Below are positions 1-13,933 of a stretch of DNA of 64,000 nt, piece after piece; positions within the stretch are counted from its first letter, which is position 1; each line of letters starts with the position of its first letter. The stretch is from NCBI GenBank assembly GCA_950295325.1, contig OX485808.1, positions 15,522,527-15,586,526 on the forward strand. Direction: 5' to 3'. The notes below the pieces were generated by a model. That model was given only the letters and a program-made list of their open reading frames with translations, was not told the origin of the DNA and did not search any database. This DNA is from Polytrichum commune (Eukaryota > Streptophyta > Polytrichopsida > Polytrichales > Polytrichaceae). The translations under genes were made by a program, and so were the position numbers.

Positions 1-2600
1 CGTGCTGGCCAATTTGTCGGCAAATTAGGATGAATGGTATTATATTTGACAGAAGGTTCCGGATGAATGTTATATACGGATGAAAGGCGCTCCCACGGTG
101 CCTCGTGCCGCACTGCCAAGGGTGCTTCCTGCAGAGACTTCCAAAACGGCGGATGACAAAAGCTTATTTTATCGTCGCCTCTGGATGACACGTGTGGCCA
201 TTTGAGATGTCCATGGCGAACGGCAGGAAGAGCCGTGGATGAATCGATGACCTGTTCATCTAATCTAAGCTTAGCCCCTACCGATGTGAATGAATGTGCG
301 CTCCAGAGGATGGATGAATTATGTGGATGCTCCGTGTCTTGGTTTACCAGACGATATTGTGATTGATACTATTCTGGAATGAACATTTGAGTGGACTTGT
401 TAATACACTTGGTATGTGCAATTAAGTTGCCCCACCATGATTTAACAACATTCCACACTATTTTGAGTATTTATTACCACAACAACAAGTATGTTAACTA
501 TATTTTTTTAATTTTGATTGCTATATGGTTGAATTAGCAATTTATAAACTTTTGTGATCCGAATTTGATTGAACGTAAATGTTGTGGGTAAAAATGCAAC
601 TTATTCACGAAGACAATTGGATTGCACATATCAATGTATTGTATTATTTTATCATCTTAGCAACAATGTTGGACTGGTATGTAGGTGTATGCATGGGTAT
701 CGATAATCTAAATCAATAATGGTATCAAGTAACGTATATGTGAGGATTTGAAAATGATAATACTAGTAAAATGTTGATATTTGATGGGTATATCAAGGTG
801 AGAGAATCTTTGTATACTTGCGTTATGAATTGGGTCAATTGCAATCTGAACCATATTGATACTATGATGATTTTAACTAGGTATGAAGTTCATGCGTGAT
901 ACATAGACTTGAATGTTATCAGAAAAAAATGTAGTCCAATACCCATACCCTGTTGGTATCAAGGAAACGGTGAAATCCTCATTACATGTACCTAAATGAT
1001 ATCCATAAAACACCGTGTGTTGGTTAGTAGGCACTTTGCTTGCCGCAATCAATTTTATTCATGCCATGTCACCTTTGCCAAAGGTTCCAATTGTCCAACG
1101 AGTGACAAGCGACACCCTTGCTCAAGATAATTATTATTTTGAAGTGAAACTTATGACGTATCATTGTTATTGATAGGTCCATCATACAACGAGGCAAAAA
1201 TGTGGTGATGTATTGTACTAGGTTTCTAATCTAGCCTCTAGTGGGACTAGTGATGTACACTTTATCTTATAGAAGAAATAAATGCATGTTATAGGGGCAT
1301 TGTTGCCACAATTTCTTCTACAATGTCACCTCAATGTCACATGCCTAGCATGTATCATTCCAAATTGTAATGTGTCAATTGACGTGTGGTTTTTTTCTTC
1401 ACAAGTCACACTCCATATCAAATTCTAAATTGTGCATGTCAATCGACGTGCAATTTTTTGGAGTACAAGTTTTTGTGTGTCAAATGTTAAAAACTTGCAA
1501 AAACTTTGTCAAAAATACACATTGCTTGTTAAAGTGGGACTATTGGTTGGTTTGCATACCTTGCATTGATGTGATGATTGTACCCATGTACATTCATGGG
1601 TTTTCCTATATATAGAGAACCAAAAAGTTAGAATGTATGGCACCCTTTACGGATTTGCCATGAAATGACTTCATCGAAAGTTGAACTGTGTATTTCTAGT
1701 TACGAGTTGACTTTGCAAAGTCAAGTGATTCATCATTCAAGATCCAAGTGAGATTAAAGCGAGTTTGAATTGGTCTCCATGAAGGAGCTCTTGAGACAAT
1801 CTTGGTGTAACATCGTTTATTTTGAGACTCTCTTTTTGTGAGTTTTGAATTTTGAACACGAGGATGTCATATTCAATTGTGCTTGTGAGGCAATCCAACC
1901 ATCTCAACCCAATCTCCAATATTTCAATATTAGATGACAAATATATCAATGCAATTTATCAATAGAAGAGATGAAGCATTCTAGCCTCAATATAGATTGG
2001 AGAAGGGCCACATTTCCGCTCTAATCTCCGTCTCGGTTTTGATCTCAAAACCTCAATAAGATCGAGGTAAGTTGGAATCGTCCCCTCATGCTCAAATAGA
2101 AAGTTGGTCAAGCTAGACGGGGGCTAGTCAAGTTGACCTCAATCCTATTGCGAATTTGTGGGTGGGTTAGGGTTGACGTGAGATTGTCTTTGAGCTTAAT
2201 ACCGGATGTCATCCAACATTGAGATATGCAACTATTGAGTGGGGTTGAGGTTGACGTAAGATGTAGTAGAGGATGATTTATATGAGAGTATGTTAAAAAT
2301 AATCGTGCATAATCATGCATAATTCCGAAAGGAATGAACAAAATTATGCGAATAAATTTCATTCAATAGTTTCCACATGAATTGAGCCTCCCATACCCAT
2401 CGCTGAGAATACGTTAGGTAGTGCCTACGGATGGATAGAATAGATTCATCCATTTGGGTTGCATAGTTCCCGCGCGGGGGGGGGGGGTTTACAGAATGGA
2501 TGAATTTCGGCCCTTGAGCTTACATCCACTTCTAAGCCATGGCTGCCCTGGAACCCAGGAAGGAATATCAGGACCTAGCTAGGGGGCGACTGCTACTGTA
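1..2600. other. Non-genic, AT-rich flank
   Basis: I see no gene in this stretch. The open frames are short, start at random points and resemble no family I know. Part of it (668-1010) is a copy of a dispersed repeat described separately. A run of G lies at about 2477-2487. The last few hundred bases may be distal upstream DNA of the CBP60 gene that follows, but no promoter motif stands out. Confidence 0.5.
668..1010 (-). repeat. Dispersed repeat R2, copy 1 (inverted)
   Basis: Read on the minus strand, this stretch matches two other places in the window, 59131-59459 and 55530-56057. Shared blocks include GTTGGACTGGTAT at the end (668-680), TTGATACCATTATTGAT, and TAGTATCAATATGGT. The best-preserved copy has 13-bp terminal inverted repeats, so this is probably a small non-autonomous DNA transposon (MITE). 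No coding capacity is visible. Confidence 0.75.
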
Positions 2601-3573
2601 AGTCTGGAGCCACCGTCGATGAGAACCGTACGGATGGGATTACTGTAGTCCTATCGATGCGTCCCATTAACACCAACCTCACGTAGAGCGCTAGGAGCGG
2701 ATGAAAGTATGGATGTGGGAGGGATGATTGACATCCACAAAATTGCCCATGTAGAAATGCGCTTGGGACTCACAGTCTTCTCTTTGTTTTGTGTCTGCGG
2801 CCAAACGAAACCCCAGCCGGGTCCCAGAGTCGCCCTTTTTTTGGGAGCTTCGCACGGGAATTGCAAATTTGCACACATCCGATTACAAATAGTCACTGCC
2901 GTCGCAGCGGCAGATCAATTTTCTGCTGTTAAAGTGGAAGTTGCAGTCTCTCTGTCGGCGTCGTGTGCGGGGAAGGTGTCGGATTGCACTCATATGGTGC
3001 CTGCTGAGAGTTAGGGTCTCGAATTTGGCTTGCGCAAGATTCGCAGCTAGGAGTAGGCCGAGGAGGAGCTACGGTGGAAGTTTCCAAAGTCGAGAACTTG
3101 TCGTGGAATCAGAAGCAGGCGGCAGTCTTGTGGTTAATACTTGTAATTCATTTCCTTAGTTGGTTTGGTCCGAAGGAGGAGGAGGAGGAGGAAGAGTAAT
3201 AAGTTAAGTTTAACTCCAGATAAAGTGCGGGAGAGCTGAAATGTTAGTGTGGCGTGGTTGCTTAACTTCGCATGGTGGCCCTGCAGGCCTTGTGACGACC
3301 TCGCGCAGATATTCGGTTTACGGTACAGTGTAAAGAAAGGGAAGATTAGAATACATTTGGAAGTGTTTCCGCCTGCGAGGAACGAGGAGTTGTAGGTGAG
3401 CGGAGGTGCGTAGGGCCAAGGAGGTCGAAGGAGGTTACTTGCTCGGGGAGGGAGGGCTGGTTTAGGAAACGGGAGGGGACAGGAGAATAGTAAGTTTGGG
3501 AGTTTCGAGTAGTTTTGTTTCGTCGGCCATTCTGGCGCACTACGCGTACAGCGGTTCAACGACCAGTGAGAGG
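2601..3573 (+). promoter_or_regulatory. Upstream region and probable 5' leader of CBP60
   Basis: This stretch precedes the CBP60 start codon at 3574 and is richer in G than the surrounding DNA. It contains a purine-rich GAAGGAGGAGGA tract at 3171-3197. Several short open frames on both strands resemble nothing known and are probably chance. The transcription start cannot be fixed from sequence. A long, GC-rich leader is the simplest reading. Confidence 0.4.
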
Positions 3574-6500
3574 ATGGCGAGAGAGAAGCGGCCGCTTGAG
3601 AAATATGCGTTCAAAGATGGCATGCCGGAAGAGAAGCGACAGAGACCTCAGCTTGCCAGGTCTGTGCGTCTTTGGAGAACTATTTATCCCTACTATTATA
3701 CTATACCCTGGTTGTGTTTCGTTGCGGGCCTTTCTATTATCACGCATGAGTTTTTGGAGATCTTGGGAGGCTTTACCAATATTATTGTGCTTATAACTTG
3801 CACACGAAATGCAGTAGAGCATAAATCTGCATGGTCATTAGTACTCGATAAAGGAGCATTCGGCCTTCAAAAATTTGCAAGCTTTTTCACAAGTCAGCCT
3901 GGCCGAGGTTTTTGGGTTCTTTTGGGACAATCTCTGTGTATTTAGTTCACATGTATTTACCGGGGGACAGATACTATATGTTGGAGGTTTAAACTTTTTG
4001 TTGAATTTGTGCTCTAAGAGCATCAATCTAGTGTACGAGAATTGAACTTTACGGGACAGAATTCGGTCAAGTTGTAAAGGATAGGAACTAGTGTGCTTCG
4101 TATAAAGTCTTTTTCTGGAAATGTGCTCTAACAGGTTTGTAGGGCTCAAATCACACTTACACTGGAGAAGGATTCACATTTGCACGAAATTCAATTTTTG
4201 AGCGAGTGTGGAATTGGTGGATAAGAGATGGCTCGTTCAGGAACATCGAATCACTTATGCATACTCTGGGTATGCTGATACGAGTTTGAGTTTGCCTTTT
4301 GGGTGTGCAGTGTCATTGTGGAGGCCGTGAAAATGGACAGTTTGCAAAAATTGTGCTCAACACTGGAACCTCTTCTGCGGAGAGTGGTAAGTCTTCTGGC
4401 ATTTTCCCTGGGGTAGTTGTGAATAGATACCGGAGCATTTACCTCTTGCTTTTGCTACAGAACAGTTGTTCAAGGCTTCTAAACTTTATCAATGCGTTGC
4501 TCTTTGAAGGGTGCCCATCTTTCTGCAGTTTCTTGGAAATAGAGGTTTAATTTGTCAACAATCTGCTGCATATGTGAGTGTGGCACTAGCTTATCTGCTA
4601 GGACCCCTACTTCTAGAAGTTTGTGTATGAAAAGAAAGAGTTGTAGTGCTAGAAGAATATGGTGTTTGCAAAGGTGAACGCTTGGGGTTGTATATGCAAG
4701 GCATTGTAAATAATTGCAATTGGTAGGAGTTTGGTCTTCTAGTACAAAATCTGAACAGGTTGGAGGTTACGAAAGTTTTGGATTACACAACCGCAGGCAC
4801 CTGGCAGTGGAAAAGATACTTATGGATGAGATAGGTGTTCATCCTACTCAGTGACAGGGTGGTGGTTGAGTATTGACAAACAAAGGATGGCTCTGAAAGA
4901 ACAGTTGTGCTGCTCTTGCATTATTACAGGTTGGAGAGGAAGTTGAGCGTGCTCTAGCCAAATTTGCTCCCCCTAAAGTTGGAGTTCGGTATGTGATTTT
5001 GCACCTGATATTTTTCTTCTTCTCATATTGTGTTCATTGAGGAGGTCATTGTGAAATTTTCTTGCTACATATGTGGTTGTTGACAAAGCTCCTTGTGTGT
5101 AGCTTGCAAAGTGTTGTTTTTAATATTTTAAAGTTGGAATTTGACCTGTGCAGGACCTCACCAAAGAGGATACAGGGTCCTGACCAGCGAAGTCTACGGT
5201 TGCAGTTCAGAAATAAGTTAGCTCTTCCTCTATTCACTGGAAGCAAAGTTGAAGGAGAGCAAGGAGTTGCAATCCATGTTGTCTTACAGGACGCTGACAC
5301 GGGACAGGTTATCAGCACTGGTCCTGAAGCATCAGCGAAGCTGGATATTGTGGTTCTGGAGGGTGACTTTGCAGCTGATGATGAGGAAAACTGGTCTCAA
5401 GAAGAATTTGAGAATTTTGAGGTCAGGGAGCGAGATGGGAAAAGACCACTCCTGACTGGGGAGCTTAGTGTCACTTTAAAGGATGGGGTGGGAACTCTAG
5501 GAGAGTTGACATTCACAGACAATTCCAGTTGGATACGGAGTCGCAAGTTCCGATTAGGCGTGAAGATAACTTCAGGATTCTGTGAGGGTTTGCGCATTCG
5601 AGAAGCCAAGACCGAGGCTTTCACAGTGAAGGATCATCGTGGAGAATGTACGCTTCTCCTTCTATCAATGTGATCACTTCTTTATATCAATTGATTTCTA
5701 ACTTTAGGAATTCAAGTTGGAATTATTACATTTTTCAGTAGCAGTTGCATGTGAGAGTAGATGCTGTCCTTGATTATAAAGTGGTTGTGATCTTTAGTTC
5801 CTGTTGCACTGTACCTGATAGGTTCCTGGGAACCCCTTGTTGCTGAATTTTATTGCTGTGAATTTTGAGGTTTCATTATGTATGACTTTTGCAGTGTACA
5901 AGAAACATTACCCCCCAGCATTGCATGATGAAGTGTGGCGCTTGGATAAGATTGGTAAGGATGGAGCTTTTCACAAGCGCCTAAATGTGGCTCAAATATT
6001 GACAGTGGAGGATTTTCTAAGATTGGTGGTTATGGACCCCCAACGGCTTCGCAATGTAAAGTCTCTGACTAAGAATGCCATACTTTGTTTTTGGGATTGT
6101 GTTGATAATATTTTCTCCCATGCTTATTGTATATTTCTCGATCACTCTTTCCATGTACTAGTTGACAATTCTTTTATGAGGCAGTTTGCAAAATTATAAT
6201 CCTGAAAGTTTGTGTGGATTTCTCAGATTTTAGGGAATGGGATGTCCAACAAGATGTGGGAGGGCACCGTCGAGCATGCAAAAACTTGTGTATTAAGTGG
6301 AAAGTTACATGTGTATTATGCGGATGAGAAGCAGAATATCGGCGTTATATTCAACAACATATTCCAGTTAATGGGGCTTATTGCAGATGGTGCTTATATG
6401 TCAGTAGATTCTCTCTCAGATAGTGAGAAGGTAATATACTGGTCCTTCAAGAGATAAATATATGGTTTGTATATCAGTGGTCTGAGAGGTATTTATGACA

Positions 6501-9500
6501 GCTTGACAGTTGTGTACATGCACTAGTGGATCTGTTGGAGTTGAGTTTGGAATCCTCAGAATTCATCAGGCTCTAATAGGGCTTCAGTTCATGACTGTTT
6601 TCTTTTGCTGGCAGGCATTGGTCAGGTTTTGTGATCTTATGATGTCTTAAATTTCTATCCTTTTCATATTATATATAACAATTTTTTTCTTTTCTTTTAT
6701 GAATGCTCAGGTTTATGTGGATAAATTGGTGAAAGTAGCTTATGAAAACTGGGAGAATGTGGTGGAGTATGATGGTGAAGCATTGATTGGTGTAAAAACT
6801 TATCAACCAAGGGGATTCGATAGCCACACTGAAGATCCCCTTGGCGGTCGCAATCACCATTCACAAGGTTTGCATCTGAACAACCAATATTAAGATTTCT
6901 TACCTCCCACACAATTTCTGTATAGTATGAACAATTATCATGCTCCAGCTTTCAGTCTAAATGGGTCTGGAAGGTGTCTGCAGCTTAGTGCATGGTCTTG
7001 ATATGTTTTTCTTTCAGTAAACACAACCTTTGCAATCATGTCCAACAGAGAAACGTTTGTCTTATGGAGTAGAAGTTATGAATGTAGTGGCCTAAACTGC
7101 TCATATGGATGTCTAGTTCTGAAATATCATCCTATCCATACTGTAGTTATCATGTCAAGCCTGCTCAATGACTTTTAGGCTAGTTAATTAGACACTGGTA
7201 CTAGTTTTGTTACCAGCTGGTGTTTGTGGCTTCTGAGCTAATAGTATTGGCTTGATCTGATGTACATCTGAGTATGAGCTGGAGCACTCCTGGTCAGTAA
7301 GTTTATTCAAATGCTTGTGTCCGTAGCATGGACTCAGGTAGTGTTAGATCACTCAAGTGGTGGTTCCACCTGTCATCTTGAGAGGTAGACTTTAGCAGTG
7401 AGTGCAATACTGTTGGAGTGTCAGAGAAGACAAGAACAAAGTGCGTTCTTGGGAACCCTGCTTTTTTGTCCAAATTGAGCTTTAAGTGACAGTATCTTAA
7501 GCTCAAACAAAATTATGTGGGGAGCCAGTCTGGGCAAGTCCATGGCCAATATTAGGGCATGAAATTATAGGATACATGTTTTAATGTTATCAAGGGTGTA
7601 CTCTGCACACACTGTACCAATGAAAAATTCTGATTATCATGAGTCTGACTGAAAGTCTTCTACAAATCTCTCATGGCTGTTGATTGTATTTGAGGAGTAA
7701 CACATCCCTGTTCATGGTGGAAGGGACTTGATTGAAGCATAGTTTTGACACATTGGGTGGACTTACAGATGCAAGATGCTTACGCATATCACCAAGTAGG
7801 GAATTACTTGATCATGATTCCGGGATTCTCAAATTTGAACAGTAGGCCAACCTTTTCCAGTAGAAATTTTCTTTCGGCTTTGGCATGTCAATCATTGGAA
7901 GGTGACTTTTGTCACTATCCTCAAGGGCTTAGATATATGGTTAAGCTGGAGACTAGATTGGTAGTTACAAATCACTAATAATTGGGTCAGGTCTTGCTAA
8001 TCTTTCCTGGAAAGGTTGGTTCTGAAGGACAAATCTTCACACATGCTTTAATTTTGAAAAACATGGAAGATTAGTCCAATTCTTCCTCATCATGGCCTAG
8101 CTTGTGTCTTGTTGGCATATGACACGCGAAGTACTGATAGAAGGTATTATTGGCATGAGTTTACTTGCCAGGGAGATGATGAATGGAGGGGAGTAAGGAG
8201 CTGCTTTGAGTCCTGGTTCCAGATCCCTAGCATGAAGTGGTGTCTGTGCCCTGCAAGCACAACCCACAAATGGTCAATTGAGAGCGTTCAGGTTTATTCT
8301 GGCAAAAAGTTCTACACATTTAGCTGCCATGGTGCTGCAGTCTTGAGTTTTCAAGGCGTTGAGTGTACCATAGGGATCAATACGCCAAAAATTGCTGAAG
8401 CAATTATTTCAGCCTTGTCAAATTTGTGATATCATTGAAGCAACTTCTCAGCACCACGAAGATTGTGGAGTTATTTTGACTCTGCTTCTAAGAATAGGTC
8501 AGCATGTTGGGCTCATGATTTGTAATACTTCTCCCTGAACTGCAGTTTGTTATAATGTATGGTTTACCTGGAATTTGCTGATCATTCTGTTCTGGTTTGT
8601 TTTTCCTGTTTGTGGGACTTCACTGTCTGTGGTCCTTGCAACCCTGCTTTACTTCAGAGGCTTCACGATGCAGGGAGCTGGATAGTAAATGGGGAAAGTG
8701 AAGCATTAGAGTGATAAGTCTATGAAATTGTAATAATGTCTATGACATTGTTACTGGGCTAGTTTTGAGATATAGTGCTGTAAACTGTCATGCACAAGCT
8801 TGACTATCCAGTAGTTATGAGCCACGGGAGAAAACATTCGCCGCTGTTACTCTTAGCATGGGCAAGGAAATTACTCCTGCTAGCACATGTGTGCCTGATC
8901 AAATTGGTTCCAAGGGGTGCTCTGCTACTCCTTATCCAACCCTGCCTCAACTCTCTATCCTGGGATTACTTTTAGCTCTTATGTCTGTGTAGGCGAGTTG
9001 GACCTACCTCAAGCTGATTGGGCATATGTATCCATCACCGTGCAGGTAGTGGAGGAGGAGGTTCACAATCGTATGCACAGGATCAGTTAAAAATGGTCAC
9101 ACGATCGTATTCTGATTCCATCAGCCAGCTGCCAGTCAAGCATAACATGATGGGACCTGTTCTGCAAATGAACAGCAACTTGGAGGCAATCCAGCAACCT
9201 GTCCTGGCAAGTCCCTCTCAAAACCTCATGCTGGGGGGTAACACTGCTTTAACAGGGTTAGCCCTTGGGCCTCCACAAAGTTCCCTGAATGCATCAAGCT
9301 CAGGGATTCCTTCTGTAGGTCCTGGTTTGATATCTGTCAACCCAGGTGCGAATGAATGGCAGCAACGTGGTGGCCGGGACTTGCGGGGTCAGGAGAGCTT
9401 TGGGCGAATTATCCCACATGAGGAAATGCTTAGTGAGGATGATCTCCGTGCCCGAAGCATGGAGTTCTTAGAGAATGAGGACATGCACTCGCAGATCCAA

Positions 9501-9740
9501 CAACTCCTACGCATGTTTAATGGACAGGGAGGGGATATTCCATTTAGTCCATATGGTCCAATCCCAGTGGAGGATAACTTTCCATATGGAATTCCTAGTG
9601 ATAATAATGTAGGAGGAGACCCCAGACCCAGTCCAAGAGTGGGGTGGTTAAAACTGAAGGCTGCCTTGCGTTGGGGTATCTTTATCAGAAAGAGGGCAGC
9701 TGCAAGAAGGGCGCAGCTGGAAGAGGTTGATGATGAATGA
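3574..9740 (+). CDS. CBP60: CALMODULIN-BINDING PROTEIN 60 (CBP60) family protein
   Basis: This is a complete plant-specific calmodulin-binding transcription regulator of 643 residues. Members of the family act in the nucleus; some drive salicylate-linked immunity genes. Eight exons join in frame: 3574-3659, 4311-4386, 4930-4988, 5154-5647, 5895-6055, 6227-6430, 6711-6867, 9046-9740, all with GT..AG introns. The N-terminus is basic ([10 protein letters not shown], then [11 protein letters not shown]). Residues about 30-73 give the usual [22 protein letters not shown] helix. Residues about 74-345 are the conserved CBP60 core, with [32 protein letters not shown] and [17 protein letters not shown]. 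The C-terminus (about 612-640) is a basic amphipathic stretch, [19 protein letters not shown], expected to bind calmodulin. That points to the calmodulin-binding members rather than a SARD1-like member. Intron 7 is 2.2 kb and holds no gene I recognise. The start gives the family's N-terminus, and no better upstream ATG is in frame. Confidence 0.95.
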
Positions 9741-12726
9741 GCTCCCAAAGTGTTGTCTTATTGGTAGAATTCTTTTTTACAAGTTAGATGTGAACCTCAG
9801 ATGATTCCTTGCTTGTGAAGTTGCTTTTTTAGGTGTCTCCTAGTTTAATCCGATGGGCAAGTCATCGTCTGTGCACTGGGGACCTATTTGGCTTGCAGTG
9901 TACAGTTAATGGGGACAGAAAGGATGTCATAGTGTTGTATAATGTGCAATGTGTAGCCCTTGCTCATTAACATCTTGATTCCTTGGACGAGTGACTTGTC
10001 TTTGCATATGTTCTTGTCAAAACGGCAAGGAGTTTTCACTGCGCAGGTTTATGGTCATCGGCCACTGATTTGGGGAAGGGAAGGGAAGGGACGAATAAAT
10101 TTTCTTTGTCTCCCACTCAGCAGTGATGGTGTGAAGTGCGTTCACTGTTGGTCCTCTTTAGCGCGCCACTATTCGTCAGCGGTTTTGTAGTTTTGCTTGC
10201 TCGCTTATAGGACAGTATTCTCTATCAAGTCTTCAGTGGACAAAGGTTTTCCTTGTTGATTATTAATCAGCAACTGGAAGGCGAGGATGCTGGGTTTGAG
10301 GGCTAGAGATCTGATTTATTGCTGTTTAACCCTGTTATTATTGATTTAGAGGATTTTTTTCTTACTAATATTGCAACAAGCAGATGTAGTAGTAAGTATG
10401 TGCACTCAGTACCCTCGGTACCCTCAGTGCTACCATTTCCTTTTGTACTGTAAGTATATCCTAGTTCCAAGCATTTATGTATTTCATTTTAACAAGCTTC
10501 AAATCCTTTTCATTGTAAAGTTTTTCTTAGTATCTTGCCTCTTCCATGTGAGGAATGTGTGATGATGGCCCCCTTTTTTAATTTTTAATTTTTTAAAATA
10601 TTCTGTGTGTATATTGTAGAAGTTTTAGGTTTCTTGGGGTTGATAAATTCAAAATGTGTTACAAGCTACGGCCAGGATATGTCACTAAGTTATTCTATAC
10701 CTCCTCGTTCCCGTCGTATGGATCACTGTGAACTCAATTTTCTTGTGTGTTGGATTTGGGCCATTAAAAAACCTCTTCTATAACTAGCACTAATTTGTCA
10801 ACGCCTTTGGTGAACATCACAGCTTGTGGTTGTATCTTGCAGAGCCTTATGTACAGGGTTCTGGATCTTACTCAAGTGGAGTAAAACGAGAGTATCATAC
10901 GCACTCGTATCTAAATTAAAATAGCTTGAGTACTGCAGCAGTCTGGTTTGTTGATATGTACACTAGTCTCTTCAGACGGGCACAGAGGAGTTGAACTGTA
11001 TTTATGTGATGCTGTTGTTTTGATGACTCATATAGGTGCTTTACAGGGGGACAGCTCTCCAGATTAATTGAATATTTCATGTCTGAATCTCTGATCACTT
11101 TTGTCATTGAGTGCAATCAGAGGCACTGATAGCAGTGAGAATAACAAGTCAATCTGCTAGGTTGAAAAGAAGCCTGAAAAGGGAGAACTACCTTTGTGTG
11201 ATATGATTTCAAATTTATTGGGTGCACATTTAAAAGGGGGTTGTGGAGAAGTGATTGCAATGCTTCGGTGAGTCCTTGTACGTCTACTCAAAATAGAAAG
11301 TACCATGAAATATGGTTCTGTGTATCACCTACAGTTGCTATTTTGAAACGATAATGTAAGTAAAATGAACTGGTTCATCTGGAACTAGATGCTGGATCTC
11401 CCTGTTCATTGGTATCATCAGGAGCATCAAATTTTGAACAACATGAGTTCTATCGTTTGGAACACAATCTGGATTCTATCAAGGGGCTATATAAGTATTG
11501 CAAGTCCAATGAAAAATTTAGGCTCTCAAGTTGAAAGCTCAAGTTCAAGGTGGACTTTGAGAGAGCAAGCATGAGAGAGAGTATCTTGCCCAATGAAGTG
11601 CAGATATAAAGTCTGGGAAGCCAAAAATGAAACCGATGAGAAGGCTCCATTCTTCAAGCTCCCAGTCTTTGAGCTCTCAAACTCTTTAGCCTAAGTTCAA
11701 GAATGTGGGCATCATGTGGTCACTCTTAATCGGACACCTCCATTTAAGTGTAAGGTTTGAAGATATTTTCTCCGGCTACCTATGTGTTTGTACAAAAGTT
11801 CTGTTGTATATAGAATTTTGCAACTAAATAAAATCAGCTTTTCCACATGTGAAGTGAGAGTACACCATTTGAATTAGTTTTGGGGACTCACTGCGAGAGG
11901 GAATTTTTGCATGTGAGGGTATCTCTCATCCATCCAACAAAAAAGCCCTGAGATATATGTAATATCTGGAGGATGCTCTTTTTGGCTGCTTGATATCGGA
12001 ATTAGCTTCAAACGGAATTAGCTTCAAAGACTTTGAATCAGTCTAGTCGAAGTTGTTTGAGATGACTTAGCCAAACATAACGTTATTTAGTTGTTATCAA
12101 CCATTCGAATCCAATAATAATAATACATTGCTTCACCCGAGTTTTTAAGCCCGAATTTGTGCAAAACTAGATTGATTAGTGCAATACTCTGTTGTGAGAG
12201 AATAAACATAGTATAATTTTGAATAGAATCTAGCTTATTCTCGACCCTTCCCAGCGTACAAACTTAGTTGAATAATGTTTTGAATTTATAGGGTTCAAGT
12301 ACTTTTATTGTATGGATGAGAGGTACTCTCATATGTGATAATTCCCTCTCACTTGTAGGTACAATTACGAACAAAACTGAGTACGTTGTACACAAACTCA
12401 ACTTCGGCTCTCATTGTTAGTCAGTTCAAATCACAACAAAGTGATGAAGTGATCAAAGCAAAAGTCCAAGTATTCAATTGCATTAATGTGAAACCAAAAA
12501 GTGAAAAAGGAAATAGGGTTTCTAAAATAAGAAATGTCGAAGTGGTTAGGGTTACATTACTCACTTTTGTTTGCCGCCGCTCTTCCAACATCAACATCTC
12601 TATGTGCATTGTGTAGTTTATAACGTGGTGAGATTTATTGTGCATTGTGTAGCCTTGATTCCATAGTACGTGAGGTGCAATTTGTAGAATCGTTTGTAGC
12701 CGTATTCCTCCGTTGTCTTTAGAATA
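9741..12726. other. CBP60 3' region and intergenic DNA, no gene seen
   Basis: The first few hundred bases after the CBP60 stop are probably its 3' untranslated region. The rest is AT-rich with short random open frames on both strands. I find no conserved protein motif, RNA gene or clear repeat end in it. Confidence 0.5.
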
Positions 12727-13715
12727 GAAGCACCAAGCTTTGGTGCAACTTAAAAGCGGTGTTTCTACTCACAAAGTTGCCACTTTAGTGGGCATGAGCC
12801 AGTCTTTTGTACGCATATGAGAAAGGATGTAGGGGGTGTTATTAAGAGACAAAGATGAGGGTGTCCAAAGCTTCTTGCATACCGAGAGAAGAGGTGTTGT
12901 GTCACTCTCGTTACTGAAGGTCAATTTCGAACTGCATCTGCGATAACAAAACAAGTTCGATCTGAAACACGTAAATTGTTGTCTTACATCATTGTGAGGC
13001 ATGCTTTGAGAGAGGCTAGATCGGGTGCACAAGTGCAACAAAAGAAGCCATTTTTTAATGTAAACATGTTCGTGCACGCTTGAGATTTGCTCAAAGGTAT
13101 GAGAATTGGACCATTGATGGTTGGAAACGTGCGTTTTTTAGTGATGAGACAAAGATAAATAGGTTTAACTCACATGGTAGGTCGTGGTGTTGGATTGGAG
13201 ATGGGAAACACGTTGGACCTCAACATGTCCATCAAACCGAGAAGCATGGTGGTGATTGGTGATGATTTGGGGATGCATGATGGCTTTTGGGCCGGGAGCA
13301 TGGTACAAAATTGAAGGTATGATGGATAGACATTTGTACAATTTTATTTTAGAAATTTCTTGTTGCCACTATACATAATTACAAAATGGATCCAAGTAGG
13401 TTGGTCTTTCAACATGATAATGATCTCAAGCACACGAGCAAGATCGTGCAAAAATGGTTGGCATCACAACCATTTCAACTCCTTCAACAGTCTGCACAAT
13501 CTCCGGATTTGAATCCCATTGAACACTTCTAAGCACATCTCAAACAACGCTTAAACGGATTTACGACACCTCCAAGAGGTATCCAAGAATTGTGGGAGCG
13601 TGTGTATTCAGTGTATCCCAAATTTAATGAACATGATTGCATGGCGATGTATGAGAGCATGCCACGAAGGATTGATGTTGTGTTGAAGAGTAGGGGTTAT
13701 TGGACCAATTACTAA
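12727..13715 (+). pseudogene. Tc1-type (DD34E) transposase, decayed
   Basis: This is a broken Tc1/mariner transposase of the Tc1 (DD34E) branch. Reading across frames, about 12730-12810 encodes a helix-turn-helix like region (LKSGVSTHKVATLVGMSQS). About 12980-13079 gives the second DNA-binding part ending in KKPFF. From 13080 the frame reads LRFAQRYENWTIDGWKR then FSDETKINRF, which carries the first catalytic Asp. A later block holds the second Asp in VFQHDNDLKHTS and the Glu in SPDLNPIEHF, with 34 residues between them. The reading is broken by several frameshifts and stops, including TAA directly after NPIEHF (13527-13529), so it cannot make an enzyme. The natural C-terminus appears to end at the TAA at 13713-13715. 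I could not find convincing terminal inverted repeats on either side. Confidence 0.9.
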
Positions 13716-13875
13716 AGATTTTGTAGGCAACTTGAACCAAATTGGATATTTGTATATAGTTTCTCATTTGGCTTTGCAACAAACTTTCTTATCATAAATG
13801 TAATGTAAAATTTTGCATACATGTGCACAAGTTTGTGCAGTATCATATCCAATTTTCAAATTTGGAAAAAAACAC

Positions 13876-13933
13876 GTTGAGCCAAGATATTAATTCATAT
13901 CGAGGTGGGTTGAGCCAAGATATTAATTCATAT
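13876..13933. repeat. Short direct duplication (25 bp, twice)
   Basis: The same 25 bases, starting GTTGAGCCAAGATATTAATT, occur at 13876-13900 and 13909-13933, 33 bases apart. They lie just beyond the decayed Tc1 transposase. They may be slippage, or part of the old element's end, but no partner is visible on the other side. Confidence 0.85.

Noticed and set aside
8109-8429. 106-residue open frame inside CBP60 intron 7
   Set aside because: No family resemblance. It lies in an intron whose flanking exons join perfectly, and nothing suggests a nested gene.
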